A stretch of 47,230 nt of DNA from Oscillospiraceae bacterium (GTDB lineage Bacteria; Bacillota; Clostridia; Oscillospirales; Oscillospiraceae), in the NCBI GenBank assembly GCA_020025595.1, contig JAHHRV010000014.1:1-47230 (forward strand), given 5' to 3'. This document shows positions 32,564-41,664 of the stretch, piece by piece. How positions within the stretch are numbered: the stretch's first letter is position 1; every line of letters starts with the position of its first letter. The notes beneath the pieces are model-generated. The model was not told the origin of the DNA. It saw only the letters and a program-made list of their open reading frames with translations, and did not search any database. The position numbers and the translations under genes were made by a program.

Positions 32564-33037
32564 ATGGCACAAAAACCCGAGATTCAATATGTAAGCTATT
32601 ATAATGCAGGAAGTACCGCAAAGGTGCTGGTGCGCCAGCCGGCTGCACCGAAGCCCAAAGCAAAGGTTAAGGCAAAGAGAGCACCGTCTCGCAAGATCGT
32701 CGTCCACTTTGATCCCATTGCGGTAATTGGGACAATGGTGGCAGTCGTGATGCTGGTATGTATGCTGGTCGGTATCGTTAAGCTGACCGGGATCAACAAT
32801 GATATCGTGAAGATGGAGTCCTATGTCAGCACGCTGCAGAGTCAGAAGAGCAGATTACAGGCGGCATATGCACAGAGCTATGATCTGGAGAAGGTGAAGA
32901 CGGCAGCGGCAAGCATGGGCCTTGTCCCGAAGAATCAGGTCAGACATATCAAGGTCACCATCCCCGAGCCTGTTGTCCAGGAAGAACCCACCTGGTGGGA
33001 AAGCTTTGTGGAAAGCTTTAAGGAACTGTTTGCATAA
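32564..33037 (+). CDS. ftsL: cell division protein FtsL (septum formation initiator family)
   Basis: A bitopic divisome protein that pairs with FtsB/DivIC and FtsQ to activate septal wall synthesis. The 157 residues start with a basic cytoplasmic tail (1-47, many Lys and Pro). A single membrane helix follows (about 52-74, VIGTMVAVVMLVCMLVGIV), then an extracellular coiled coil (about 78-112, NDIVKMESYVSTLQSQKSRL). The C-terminal segment VKTAAASMGLVPKNQVRHI is typical of FtsL. Sequence identity in the family is low, so the name rests on topology and on its fixed place between rsmH and the PBP gene. The terminal WWESFVESFKELF looks amphipathic. Confidence 0.85.
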   Translation: MAQKPEIQYVSYYNAGSTAKVLVRQPAAPKPKAKVKAKRAPSRKIVVHFDPIAVIGTMVAVVMLVCMLVGIVKLTGINNDIVKMESYVSTLQSQKSRLQAAYAQSYDLEKVKTAAASMGLVPKNQVRHIKVTIPEPVVQEEPTWWESFVESFKELFA

Positions 33038-33046
33038 CATCGTATT

Positions 33047-33132
33047 CCGGCCAATAGAATATGACAGAAGCTGTGATGGGCGGTAAGGTTTGCTTGCTGC
33101 CCATCTATGACTATTGTCATAGGGGAGGCCGG
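33047..33132 (+). repeat. three nested inverted repeats between ftsL and the PBP gene
   Basis: CCGGCC (33047-33052) pairs with GGCCGG (33127-33132). TATGACA (33060-33066) pairs with TGTCATA (33115-33121). GATGGGC (33075-33081) pairs with GCCCATC (33099-33105) and can extend inward by further pairs. The arms are collinear and the internal loops nearly symmetric, so one long stem can form. The PBP ribosome binding site GGGGAGG (33122-33128) lies within its 3' side. Confidence 0.7.
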
Positions 33133-33140
33133 TATTTATT

Positions 33141-35480
33141 ATGCATACCAGAAGAACGAAAAAAGATACCTACCGCCGCATCCGGGCTGATTCCGGTCAG
33201 CAGCGCCGGATGAAAATCGTCATGGCGATGCTTGGTGCGGCGGCTTTTTTGCCCATTATTTTGCAACTGTTTTCCTTGATGGTGACTCGCTACGATATGT
33301 ACGCGGCTCTGGCGCTGAACAACCAGTCCAGATCTACCTCCATCACCCCGGAGCGAGGAGATATCTACGACAGGAACATGAACATTCTGGCGTCTTCCAA
33401 AACGGTGGAGAATGTGTACATAGACCCCAGAGAGCTGAAGCAGACAGGGGCAGATATAGAGGCAATGTCCCTGGAACTGGGAAAGATTTTGGATGTGGAC
33501 CCGGAGAAAATCCTGAAGCTCGCCAAAGACCGATCCTTGCGTTACCATCTGATTGAAGACCGGATTGACGAAGATCTGGCGGCGCAGGTGCGGGGCTATA
33601 TCAATGAATCGGGAATCAACGGAATCCATCTGGAGCCCAACACCCAGCGCTATTATCCCTATCACACGCTTGCTTCTCAGGTGATCGGCTTTACCAATGC
33701 ATCCAACGAGGGTGCCGAGGGAATCGAGGCAAGCTATGACCGATACCTGTCCGGCGAGGCGGGGAAAGTGGTTACCACCAAGGGAAACAACGAAATGGAT
33801 ATGCCCTACAGCGTAGAGCGGTATCTGTCCGGACAAACCGGTGCCAGTGTCATCACCACGCTGGATATGACGGTGCAGTCCTGTCTGGAGAGCCAGATGA
33901 AGCAGGCTGTAGACCGGTATGATGTGAAAAACGGCGCATTCGGCATGGTGATGGATGTGGATACCGGAGAAATCATCGCTATGGCTACCCTTGGCGGGTA
34001 CGACCCGAACAACTATCTGGAAATCGGAGACCCGGGGGTCGCGCAGGAAATCGAAGAGCTTCGGCTGTCCTACCTGCAATATCCTCAGGATTCAGAGGCC
34101 TTCGCCCAAGGTAAGGCCGAGTATCGCCAGCAGCTGGTGGATGCACGGCTAAAGCAGTGGCGCAACCGCTGCCTGTCCGATGGCTATGAGCCCGGTTCCA
34201 CATTCAAGACCATCACTCTGGCTGCGGCCATTGACTGCGGTGCTGTAGATCTGAACACGCACTTTTCCTGCTCCGGAGCGGAGCAGATTCCCGGACGGTC
34301 TCAGCTGCTGCATTGCTGGCGCTCTACAGGACACGGCTCCCAGACGACTGCCCAGGCCCTGCAGAATTCCTGCAACCTGGCCTTTGCACATATTGGTCTG
34401 AAGCTGGGCGGAGAGCGGTTTTACGAGTATGTGAAAAACTTCGGCATCATGGAAAAGACGGGTGTCGATCTGGCAGGCGAAAGCAGCGGTGTCTTTTTCA
34501 GTAAGGAACTGATTACGGATACGGACAAATGGGGGACATCCTCTCTGACCTCCGGCTCCTTCGGACAGACCTTTAAGCTGACGCCCATACAGTTGGTTCG
34601 GGCAATTGCTGCGGTGGTAAACGGCGGATATCTGATGGAGCCGTACATTGTGTCGGAAGTGGTAAATGCCGACGGTCAGACACTGCTGTATCAGGAGCCA
34701 ACTGTCCTGCGGCAGGTGATATCTGAGCAGACTTCAGCCACCATGCGGGAGCTGATTGAATCGGTCGTAACGGACGGAACTGCCAAAAATGCAACGGTTG
34801 TGGGCTACAGAGTGGGTGGTAAAACCGGAACCAGCGAAAAAATTGACATTTTTGATGATAATGGGCAGAGAGTTCAGGATAAAATCGTTTCATTTGTAGG
34901 GATTGCGCCAATGGACAATCCGCGGTATATTATATTAGTAGCATTAGATACTCCGTCACGGGAGACCGGAATCTATATTTCCGGCGGCGTGATGGCGGCT
35001 CCGACCGTGGGAGCGGTGCTGACAGACATACTGCCGTACCTGCAGGTTGAGAAGGTCTACGATCTGACAGACCCCTCTAGCCAGACGGTTACGGTCCCTG
35101 ATCTGTCCGGCGCAACCCAGAAGGAAGCGGAGCAGTTATTAAAGGATACAACACTGGAAGCGGTGTTTTCCGGCAGCGGAGAAACGGTAACGGGACAGTT
35201 GCCGGCCCCCGGACAAAACATCCCCGGCGGAAGCCAGGTGATTGTATATTTAGATGAACAGATTCAGGACGATGTGGTAACGGTTCCGGATTTTCATGGA
35301 ATGAATGTTGAGCAGGCATCGCAGGCAGCAGCCAATGCAGGTATCTGTTTGCTTCCATCGGGAAATCCCGACCTGACTTTGCCACTGCAGGTGCTGACGC
35401 AGGAGCCGGCGGCAGATACCCAGGTATCCCGGGGCAGTACCGTGCAAATTCAATTTACAGATCCAGGTGCCCATGATTAG
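33141..35480 (+). CDS. class B penicillin-binding protein with two PASTA domains
   Basis: A D,D-transpeptidase that cross-links peptidoglycan at the septum (PBP2B/FtsI role) or in the spore cortex (SpoVD role). The 779 residues hold a short basic tail, one membrane helix (about 24-48) and a pedestal domain. The transpeptidase carries active-site Ser353 in STFK, SCN at 410-412 and KTGTS from 561. Two PASTA domains lie at about 648-706 and 712-775. Only one such PBP is in this cluster, whereas B. subtilis has pbpB and spoVD in tandem, so I leave the name open. Its ATG has GGGGAGG 12 bases upstream, inside the nested repeat structure. murE follows after 21 bases. Confidence 0.95.
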   Translation: MHTRRTKKDTYRRIRADSGQQRRMKIVMAMLGAAAFLPIILQLFSLMVTRYDMYAALALNNQSRSTSITPERGDIYDRNMNILASSKTVENVYIDPRELKQTGADIEAMSLELGKILDVDPEKILKLAKDRSLRYHLIEDRIDEDLAAQVRGYINESGINGIHLEPNTQRYYPYHTLASQVIGFTNASNEGAEGIEASYDRYLSGEAGKVVTTKGNNEMDMPYSVERYLSGQTGASVITTLDMTVQSCLESQMKQAVDRYDVKNGAFGMVMDVDTGEIIAMATLGGYDPNNYLEIGDPGVAQEIEELRLSYLQYPQDSEAFAQGKAEYRQQLVDARLKQWRNRCLSDGYEPGSTFKTITLAAAIDCGAVDLNTHFSCSGAEQIPGRSQLLHCWRSTGHGSQTTAQALQNSCNLAFAHIGLKLGGERFYEYVKNFGIMEKTGVDLAGESSGVFFSKELITDTDKWGTSSLTSGSFGQTFKLTPIQLVRAIAAVVNGGYLMEPYIVSEVVNADGQTLLYQEPTVLRQVISEQTSATMRELIESVVTDGTAKNATVVGYRVGGKTGTSEKIDIFDDNGQRVQDKIVSFVGIAPMDNPRYIILVALDTPSRETGIYISGGVMAAPTVGAVLTDILPYLQVEKVYDLTDPSSQTVTVPDLSGATQKEAEQLLKDTTLEAVFSGSGETVTGQLPAPGQNIPGGSQVIVYLDEQIQDDVVTVPDFHGMNVEQASQAAANAGICLLPSGNPDLTLPLQVLTQEPAADTQVSRGSTVQIQFTDPGAHD

Positions 35481-35501
35481 CACCATTCAAAGGAGATTAT
35501 C

Positions 35502-36953
35502 ATGCAACTGAAAGATTTATTGCAGAACATTCCGGTTCTTGCATCAAATGCAGATATGAACACTGAAATCGAGGCAGTCGCCTACGATTCCCGGAAGGTT
35601 ACAAAGAACAGCCTTTTTGTGGCAGTTTCCGGCTTTGCTTCTGATGGCAACCGCTTTATTCCGATGGCACTGGAAAAGGGCGCATCGGTGATCGTCACGG
35701 CAAAGAAGCCCAGCGAGGATGTACCCTATGTGCTGGTAGAGTCTGACAGAAAGGCTCTTGCTCTGATCGGCTGCAACTTCTACGGAAAGCCCGCAGAGTC
35801 CATGAAGATCGTGGGTATTACCGGTACCAACGGCAAGACCTCTGCTACACTGCTGCTGAAGCACGTTCTGGAGCGCACACTGGGTGCGAAGGTGGGTCTG
35901 GTCGGCACTATGGCCAATATGGTCGGCGATCAGGAGATTCCCACGGAGCGCACGACACCCGAGAGCCTGGAACTGCAGGGCCTGTTTGCGCAGATGCGCG
36001 ATGCTGGATGCAGCCATGTGGTGATGGAGGTTTCCTCTCATGCCATCGCACTGGACCGGGTTGCCGGAATCCATTTTACGGCAGCGGCCTTTACCAATCT
36101 GACTGAAGATCATCTGGATTTTCACAAGACCATGGAAAATTACTGCCAGACCAAGGCAGAACTGTTCCGTCGCTGCGATAAGGGTGTCATCAATGTGGAT
36201 GATGCTTATGCAGAACAGATGCGCGCCGGTGCAACCTGCGATGTGATGACCACATCTGTTGCAGGCGAAGGCGACCTGATGGCGAAGAATATTGAACTGA
36301 AGTCTGACGGTGTCTGCTTTGATGCAGTGCTGCACGGCGAGAGTGTCCCGGTAAAGCTGGGCATTCCCGGCAAGTTCACGGTTTACAATGCGCTGACCGT
36401 TCTGGGTCTGGCGGTAAATCTGGGAATTTCTCTGAAGGATGCAGCACTTGCGCTGGCGGATGCACCCGGCGTCAAGGGCAGAGTGGAAGTGGTTCCCACG
36501 CCGGGAACGGATTATACTGTCCTGATTGACTACGCTCATACGCCCGACGGACTGGAAAATGTGCTCCGTGCGGTCAAGGGCTTCTGCCAGGGCCGCGTGA
36601 TCGCAGTGTTTGGCTGCGGCGGTGACCGGGATCCCATCAAGCGTCCGATCATGGGAAGAATCGGCACAGAGCTGGCTGATCTGGCCATTATTACTTCGGA
36701 TAATCCCCGCACAGAGGATCCCGAGGCAATTATTGCGGATATCGTTCCGGGAGCTGAGCAGGCTGACGGCGTTTTTGAGGTGGTTGTTGACCGCCGTGAA
36801 GCTATTCGTCATGCGATGGATCTTGCAAAAGCCGGTGACATCGTTGTGTTGGCAGGAAAAGGTCACGAGACCTATCAGGAAATCTGCGGCGTGAAGCACC
36901 ATCTGGATGAGCGGGAAGAGGTTGCTGCGCATCTGATGGAGAAGAGGGGATAA
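35502..36953 (+). CDS. murE: UDP-N-acetylmuramoyl-tripeptide synthetase MurE, meso-DAP type
   Basis: MurE adds the third residue of the stem peptide to UDP-MurNAc-L-Ala-D-Glu. The 483-residue length is normal. An N-terminal UDP-binding domain is followed by the P-loop GITGTNGKTSATLL (about 105-118), TTPESLELQ near 149 and SSHAIALDRV near 177. The C-terminal ligand domain carries DNPR at 400-403, the motif that recognises meso-diaminopimelate rather than lysine. AAAGGAG precedes the ATG. murF begins one base after its stop, so the two are coupled. Confidence 0.97.
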   Translation: MQLKDLLQNIPVLASNADMNTEIEAVAYDSRKVTKNSLFVAVSGFASDGNRFIPMALEKGASVIVTAKKPSEDVPYVLVESDRKALALIGCNFYGKPAESMKIVGITGTNGKTSATLLLKHVLERTLGAKVGLVGTMANMVGDQEIPTERTTPESLELQGLFAQMRDAGCSHVVMEVSSHAIALDRVAGIHFTAAAFTNLTEDHLDFHKTMENYCQTKAELFRRCDKGVINVDDAYAEQMRAGATCDVMTTSVAGEGDLMAKNIELKSDGVCFDAVLHGESVPVKLGIPGKFTVYNALTVLGLAVNLGISLKDAALALADAPGVKGRVEVVPTPGTDYTVLIDYAHTPDGLENVLRAVKGFCQGRVIAVFGCGGDRDPIKRPIMGRIGTELADLAIITSDNPRTEDPEAIIADIVPGAEQADGVFEVVVDRREAIRHAMDLAKAGDIVVLAGKGHETYQEICGVKHHLDEREEVAAHLMEKRG

Positions 36954-36954
36954 G

Positions 36955-38313
36955 ATGGGTAGGATAACATTGGAACAGGCCGCTGCCTGGTGCGGCGGTA
37001 AAATTGATCCCAAGTATAAAGATGTGGAATTTTTCGGCGCAAACAATGACACCAGAAAAATTCAGGAAGGCCAGCTCTTTGTGGTGCTGAAGGGCGTCCG
37101 GGACGGCCACGAATTTGTGCAGACTGCGCTGGAAAAGAAGGCTGCAGCTGTACTGTGTAATCACTGTGACGGCGATTATCCCGCCATTGTGGTAGAGGAT
37201 ACCCGTATTGCTCTGGGCCGTATTGCTCAGGGCGAGCGCAAACGCATTGGCATGAAGGTGGTTGGCATCACCGGCTCCGTGGGAAAATCAACCACCAAGG
37301 AGATGACAGCTGCCGTTCTGGAAACAACCTTTATCACGGGAAAGACTCCGGTCAATCACAACAATGATATTGGTATGCCCATGGCAATCCTTGCCATGCC
37401 CGAGGACACTCAGGTGGCAGTTCTGGAGATGGGCATGAACCATTTCCGGGAGATGGCTTACCTTTCTTCCATTGCACAGCCCGATATTGCCGTGATCGTC
37501 AACATCGGCACCATGCATATCGAGCATCTGGGCTCTCAGGAAGGAATCCTGCAGGCAAAGCTGGAGATTCTGGAGGGAATGCGTTCTGACGGAACTGTCA
37601 TCCTGAACGGCGATGACAGACTGCTTTGGAAAGTGCATCAGATGCGCAGACCGTGCATCTGCTTCGGTACCATGAATCCGGAAGTGGAGATCCTTGCTGA
37701 GAATGTGGTTATGGATGCCGGCACAATGAGATTTACCGTGCATGATGGAGATCAGACTCTGGATATCAATTTGCCGGTAGAGGGACACCATTTTGTGCCG
37801 GATGCGCTGGCTGCCATTGCGGTAGGTTTGAAAATGGGCGTTCATCCGGAGAAAATCAAGCAGAGTCTGGCTGATTTCCGGAATATGGCAGGCCGTCAGG
37901 AAATGATCAAAACAGATAAGTATTGTATCATTAAGGATTGCTATAATGCGGGCCCTGAATCTATGAATGCAGCGCTGCAGGTCCTTGGAAACCAGCAGGG
38001 CAGAAAAATTGCTGTGCTTGGAGAAATGCTGGAGCTTGGCGTCAGCGCTCAGGCAGAGCATTATCGAATTGGACGCATTGCTGCAGAGAAAGCCGACTGC
38101 CTGCTGGCATATGGACCCAACGGCGCCAGAATGGTGCAGGGTGCAGTTACAGGAGGCATGATCAACGGCAAGGCTCAGGCGTTTGAAGATCAGGGTGAAA
38201 TGGTGAAAGCACTGAAGCGTCTGGCACGACCCGGAGATGTGCTGCTCTTTAAGGGCAGCCGGGGTATGCACATGGAACTGGTGCTGGAACAGTTTCTGAG
38301 AGAAGAAAAATAA
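36955..38313 (+). CDS. murF: UDP-N-acetylmuramoyl-tripeptide--D-alanyl-D-alanine ligase
   Basis: MurF attaches D-Ala-D-Ala to finish UDP-MurNAc-pentapeptide, the cytoplasmic precursor of peptidoglycan. The 452-residue length is typical. The ATP site is GITGSVGKSTTKEM (about 103-116), with NHNNDIGMPMAIL near 136, EMGMNHFREMAYL near 158, and the C-terminal domain motif KDCYNAGPESMNAAL near 326. The ribosome binding site lies in the last codons of murE (GAGAAGAGGGGATAAG). It is followed closely by mraY. Confidence 0.97.
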   Translation: MGRITLEQAAAWCGGKIDPKYKDVEFFGANNDTRKIQEGQLFVVLKGVRDGHEFVQTALEKKAAAVLCNHCDGDYPAIVVEDTRIALGRIAQGERKRIGMKVVGITGSVGKSTTKEMTAAVLETTFITGKTPVNHNNDIGMPMAILAMPEDTQVAVLEMGMNHFREMAYLSSIAQPDIAVIVNIGTMHIEHLGSQEGILQAKLEILEGMRSDGTVILNGDDRLLWKVHQMRRPCICFGTMNPEVEILAENVVMDAGTMRFTVHDGDQTLDINLPVEGHHFVPDALAAIAVGLKMGVHPEKIKQSLADFRNMAGRQEMIKTDKYCIIKDCYNAGPESMNAALQVLGNQQGRKIAVLGEMLELGVSAQAEHYRIGRIAAEKADCLLAYGPNGARMVQGAVTGGMINGKAQAFEDQGEMVKALKRLARPGDVLLFKGSRGMHMELVLEQFLREEK

Positions 38314-38329
38314 AGTGGGGGAAAGATCC

Positions 38330-39310
38330 ATGACAAGAATAATACTTACGATTATTTCGGCATTTGTGCTGAGTTTGCTCCTGGGGAAAATCCTGATCCC
38401 CATGCTGCGCGCACTGAAGGCAGGGCAGGCAATCCGGGAAGATGGCCCTACATGGCATAATTCAAAGGCTGGTACACCCACCATGGGTGGTCTGGCATTC
38501 ATTGGTGCATCTTTTCTGTGCGTAGTGTTTGGCTTTTCCGGAATAGCGAAGGGTGACTACTCTGCGGTGTATGTACTGCTGCTGAGTTTGTGCTTCGGTC
38601 TGGTCGGATTCCTGGATGACTTCTTTAAGGTGAAGTACAAGCGTAATCTGGGCCTGACCTCCATTCAGAAGGCCTGCCTGCAGCTGGCAGTTTCTGCGCT
38701 GTTCCTGTACATCCTGTATAAAGAGGGCATCATGACGGCATCTATCTACATTCCGTTTGCAAATGTGACCTGGCATATGCATCCTCTGGTTTTCATCTTC
38801 TTTGCTATGTTCGTTATGGTCGGCTGCGTCAATGCGGTAAACCTTACCGATGGCATCGATGGCCTGGCAACCTCCGTTACTCTGCCTGTAATGATTTTCT
38901 TTGCTGCTGCTGCAGTTGCAATGAAGCGCTACACACTGGCACTGTTCCCTGCAGCACTGATCGGCGGCTTGGCTGGATTCCTGGTTTATAACTTTAAGCC
39001 TGCAAAGGTGTTCATGGGCGATACCGGATCGCTGTTTCTGGGCGGCGCAGTGTGCGCAATGGCATTTGCGCTGGATATGCCTCTGGTCCTGATTTTGGTA
39101 GGCCTGATTTATATCATCGAAACTGTATCTGTTATTCTGCAGGTTGCTTACTTCAAGGCAACTCATGGCAAGCGTCTGTTCAAGATGGCTCCTATCCACC
39201 ATCACTTTGAAAAGTGCGGCTGGAGCGAAGAGCGCATCGTATTCACTTTCACCGGAATTACCATTGTGACCTGCATTCTGGCATGGATTGGTGTCAGCGG
39301 CAGATTCTAA
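38330..39310 (+). CDS. mraY: phospho-N-acetylmuramoyl-pentapeptide transferase MraY
   Basis: MraY transfers phospho-MurNAc-pentapeptide to undecaprenyl phosphate, making lipid I in the membrane. I chose the ATG at 38330, with GTGGGGGAAAG upstream serving as its binding site; the frame is open from a GTG at 38315. The protein has 326 residues and about ten membrane helices. Family motifs are KAGTPTMGGLAF (about 45-56), the catalytic FLDDFFKVK near 98, NAVNLTDGIDGLA near 173, FMGDTGSLFLGG near 230 and the C-terminal MAPIHHHFEKCGW near 290. In most bacteria murD follows; here ftsW does. Confidence 0.97.
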   Translation: MTRIILTIISAFVLSLLLGKILIPMLRALKAGQAIREDGPTWHNSKAGTPTMGGLAFIGASFLCVVFGFSGIAKGDYSAVYVLLLSLCFGLVGFLDDFFKVKYKRNLGLTSIQKACLQLAVSALFLYILYKEGIMTASIYIPFANVTWHMHPLVFIFFAMFVMVGCVNAVNLTDGIDGLATSVTLPVMIFFAAAAVAMKRYTLALFPAALIGGLAGFLVYNFKPAKVFMGDTGSLFLGGAVCAMAFALDMPLVLILVGLIYIIETVSVILQVAYFKATHGKRLFKMAPIHHHFEKCGWSEERIVFTFTGITIVTCILAWIGVSGRF

Positions 39311-39333
39311 AACTCTGAAAGGAGCGTTGGGCA

Positions 39334-40497
39334 TTGGGAAGAAGATCTCCCTATGCCAATGAGGACCCCGCTGTGCTGAAGCGGGAAAGAGGAGTAGATC
39401 CGATATTTCTATCGCTTGTGCTGATTTTGCTGAGTGTGGGGCTTTTGATGCTCTACTCAGCAAGTTCTGCACAAAGTGAATTTGACTCCGGATACACGGT
39501 ATCCACAAAGTATTTACAAAAACAGGCAATCTGTGCTGTGCTGGGTCTGGGATGTATGGCTGTTTTCAGCAGAATTCCGGCCCAGTTTTGGTACAAGTAC
39601 ACGACTTGGATTTATGTGATTTCCATTATCCTGCTGCTGTCGGTGCTTGTGATCGGGCAATCTCTCAATGGTGCGAAGCGATGGATCAGCATTGCGGGAA
39701 TCCAGTTTCAGCCCTCTGAGATTGCAAAATTCGCTATGATTCTGATGTTTGCCAAACTGAGCCGGAGCTACGGCTCCCGGGCGGCAGAATTTCGTTATGG
39801 CATTGTAGGATTCGGGATGGCCCTGATGGGGATTCTGATTCCTCTGGCGCTGGAAAAGCACCTGTCCGCCATTATGCTGATGGGCATGGTGGCAGTGGTG
39901 ATGATGTTTATTTCCGGCACCAAAAGCCGATATTTGATGATGGGAGCTGCAGGAGCGGCTCTGTTTGTTGTTGTGTATGTTACATTTATGGGATATGCCG
40001 GAGACCGGGTGACAGCGTGGTTTCATCCGGAGGAGGATCCCAGTGATACGGGCTATCAGATCCTGCAGTCCCTGTATGCCATCGGCTCCGGTGGCGTGTT
40101 TGGTCTTGGACTGGGAAAAAGCAGGCAGAAATATCTTTATCTGCCTTTTCAATATAACGATTATATTTTTGCAATCATCTGTGAAGAGCTTGGCCTTGTG
40201 GGAGCGGTATGCATTATGGTACTGTTTGCAGGACTGATTCTTCGCGGTTATTATATTGCACTGCATGCAGCCGACCGGTTTTCTTCCATGCTGGCGGCGG
40301 GACTTACCACACTGATTGCAGTGCAGACAATATTAAATTTGTGTGTGGTGACCAATCTCTTGCCCTCTACGGGAATTGCACTTCCGTTCTTTTCTTACGG
40401 AGGAACGGCTTTGGCGGTGAACCTTGGAGAAATGGGTGTGATTTTAAGCATTTCCCGGCATATCAATGGAGCAAGGAAACAGGAGGAAGATCTATGA
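39334..40497 (+). CDS. ftsW: SEDS peptidoglycan glycosyltransferase FtsW
   Basis: FtsW polymerises lipid II at the division septum with its partner class B PBP. The start is the TTG at 39334, nine bases after AAAGGAG; no ATG gives a better N-terminus. The 387 residues form about ten membrane helices. Motifs include NGAKRWISIAGIQFQPSEIAK (about 111-131) and the large extracellular loop with DPSDTGYQILQSLYAIGSGG near 232. The C-terminal LPSTGIALPFFSYGGTAL near 345 is characteristic. SpoVE, its sporulation paralogue, has the same motifs; position in the cluster favours a vegetative role. Its stop overlaps the murG start by ATGA. Confidence 0.95.
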   Translation: MGRRSPYANEDPAVLKRERGVDPIFLSLVLILLSVGLLMLYSASSAQSEFDSGYTVSTKYLQKQAICAVLGLGCMAVFSRIPAQFWYKYTTWIYVISIILLLSVLVIGQSLNGAKRWISIAGIQFQPSEIAKFAMILMFAKLSRSYGSRAAEFRYGIVGFGMALMGILIPLALEKHLSAIMLMGMVAVVMMFISGTKSRYLMMGAAGAALFVVVYVTFMGYAGDRVTAWFHPEEDPSDTGYQILQSLYAIGSGGVFGLGLGKSRQKYLYLPFQYNDYIFAIICEELGLVGAVCIMVLFAGLILRGYYIALHAADRFSSMLAAGLTTLIAVQTILNLCVVTNLLPSTGIALPFFSYGGTALAVNLGEMGVILSISRHINGARKQEEDL

Positions 40498-41618
40498 ATG
40501 TGATTGTAACCTGCGGCGGTACCGGCGGACATATCAATCCGGGAATCGCTGTGGCGAATATAGTCAAAGAGCGCTACCCTGACAGTAATATTCTGTTTGT
40601 AGGCGGCAAAGGCGGCATGGAGGAGGATCTTGTCCCCAATGCGGGCTATGAAATCAAGCTGCTGCCGTGTTCCAGTCTGCGCCGCAGCATGACACCCAAG
40701 GCCATTGTCCACAATGTCAGGGGTGTGTGGTATGTTCTGAGTGCTCTGATGCAGAGCAAAAAGTTGATTCGGGAGTTTAAGCCCGATGTGATTCTGGGAA
40801 CCGGCGGATATGCCAGCTTCCCGGCTCTGTATATGGGCAGCCGGATGGGAGTTCCCACCTGCGTCCACGAGGCCAATGCTGTTCCCGGTCTCGCTACCCG
40901 TCTGGTGGCGGATCATGTGGATCAGATTTTGGTGACTTTCGCAGAAAGCGCCGACCGGTACAAGGCAAAGGATAAGGTAAAGACCGTCGGTATGCCTGTG
41001 CGCCGGGAGTTTATCTACAACGACCGCCAGAAGGCCCGCAGAGAACTGGGACTGGATGACAGACCTCTGATCGTTTCTGCCTTCGGTTCTTTGGGCGCAA
41101 GAGAAATGAACAAGGCCATTGCTGATTTCATGAAGCTGGAGCTTGATGATGGAATCCCTTATCAGCACATCCATGCCACAGGCTCTTTTGGCTGGCGCTG
41201 GATGCCTGATCTGGTGAAAGAAAAGGGAATTGACCTGGAGAAGGCAGACGGACTTGACATGAGGGAGTATATTTATAATATGCCTACCCTGATGGCAGCA
41301 GCTGATCTGATCATCAGCAGAGCGGGCTCTTCCAGCTGCAACGAGATTGCGGCTTCGGGCACCCCCTGCATTCTGATTCCGTCACCCAATGTAACGGATA
41401 ACCACCAGGAAAAGAATGCCCGTATCCTGGAAAACCGGGGCGGCTGCGTGGTGGTGCTGGAATCCGAATGTACAGGAAAGAAGCTCTATGAAGAATCCAA
41501 AAAGCTGCTGGGCGATAAGACCAGATGCGAAAAGATGCGCCAGGCACTGCTTGCCGGTGCGATTCCGGATTCTGCAGAGCAGATTTGTGACACCATTGTA
41601 AAATTGGCACACAAATAA
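40494..41618 (+). CDS. murG: undecaprenyldiphospho-muramoylpentapeptide GlcNAc transferase MurG
   Basis: MurG adds GlcNAc to lipid I to make lipid II at the inner face of the membrane. I chose the ATG at 40494, which overlaps the ftsW stop (ATGA) and has AGGAGGAAG upstream; the frame is open much further back, but that part lies inside ftsW. The protein has 374 residues in two Rossmann domains. The N-terminal loop is TCGGTGGHINPGIA (about 5-18), and PDVILGTGGYASFP near 99 and HEANAVPGLATR near 123 follow. The C-terminal UDP-GlcNAc site reads SRAGSSSCNEIAASGTPCIL near 278. Confidence 0.96.
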   Translation: MNVIVTCGGTGGHINPGIAVANIVKERYPDSNILFVGGKGGMEEDLVPNAGYEIKLLPCSSLRRSMTPKAIVHNVRGVWYVLSALMQSKKLIREFKPDVILGTGGYASFPALYMGSRMGVPTCVHEANAVPGLATRLVADHVDQILVTFAESADRYKAKDKVKTVGMPVRREFIYNDRQKARRELGLDDRPLIVSAFGSLGAREMNKAIADFMKLELDDGIPYQHIHATGSFGWRWMPDLVKEKGIDLEKADGLDMREYIYNMPTLMAAADLIISRAGSSSCNEIAASGTPCILIPSPNVTDNHQEKNARILENRGGCVVVLESECTGKKLYEESKKLLGDKTRCEKMRQALLAGAIPDSAEQICDTIVKLAHK

Positions 41619-41626
41619 GCCCTTTG

Positions 41627-41649
41627 CATAGAATGGGTTACATTCTATG
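41627..41649 (+). repeat. perfect 9-bp hairpin between murG and murA
   Basis: CATAGAATG at 41627-41635 pairs with CATTCTATG at 41641-41649 around GGTTA. The ATG at 41647, a possible murA start, lies inside the 3' arm. There is no T-run, so termination is unlikely; an operator or leader hairpin is more plausible. Confidence 0.6.
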
Positions 41650-41664
41650 ACGGGGGGCGATGGC

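Noticed and set aside
33030..33060. Promoter between ftsL and the PBP gene (TTGCAT and TAGAAT)
   Set aside because: The spacing is 19 bases and the hexamers are imperfect; read-through from the mra promoter is simpler. Kept only as a possibility.
40209..40493. N-terminal extension of MurG by 95 residues
   Set aside because: That stretch lies inside ftsW in another frame. The ATG at 40494 has AGGAGG and gives the exact family N-terminus.
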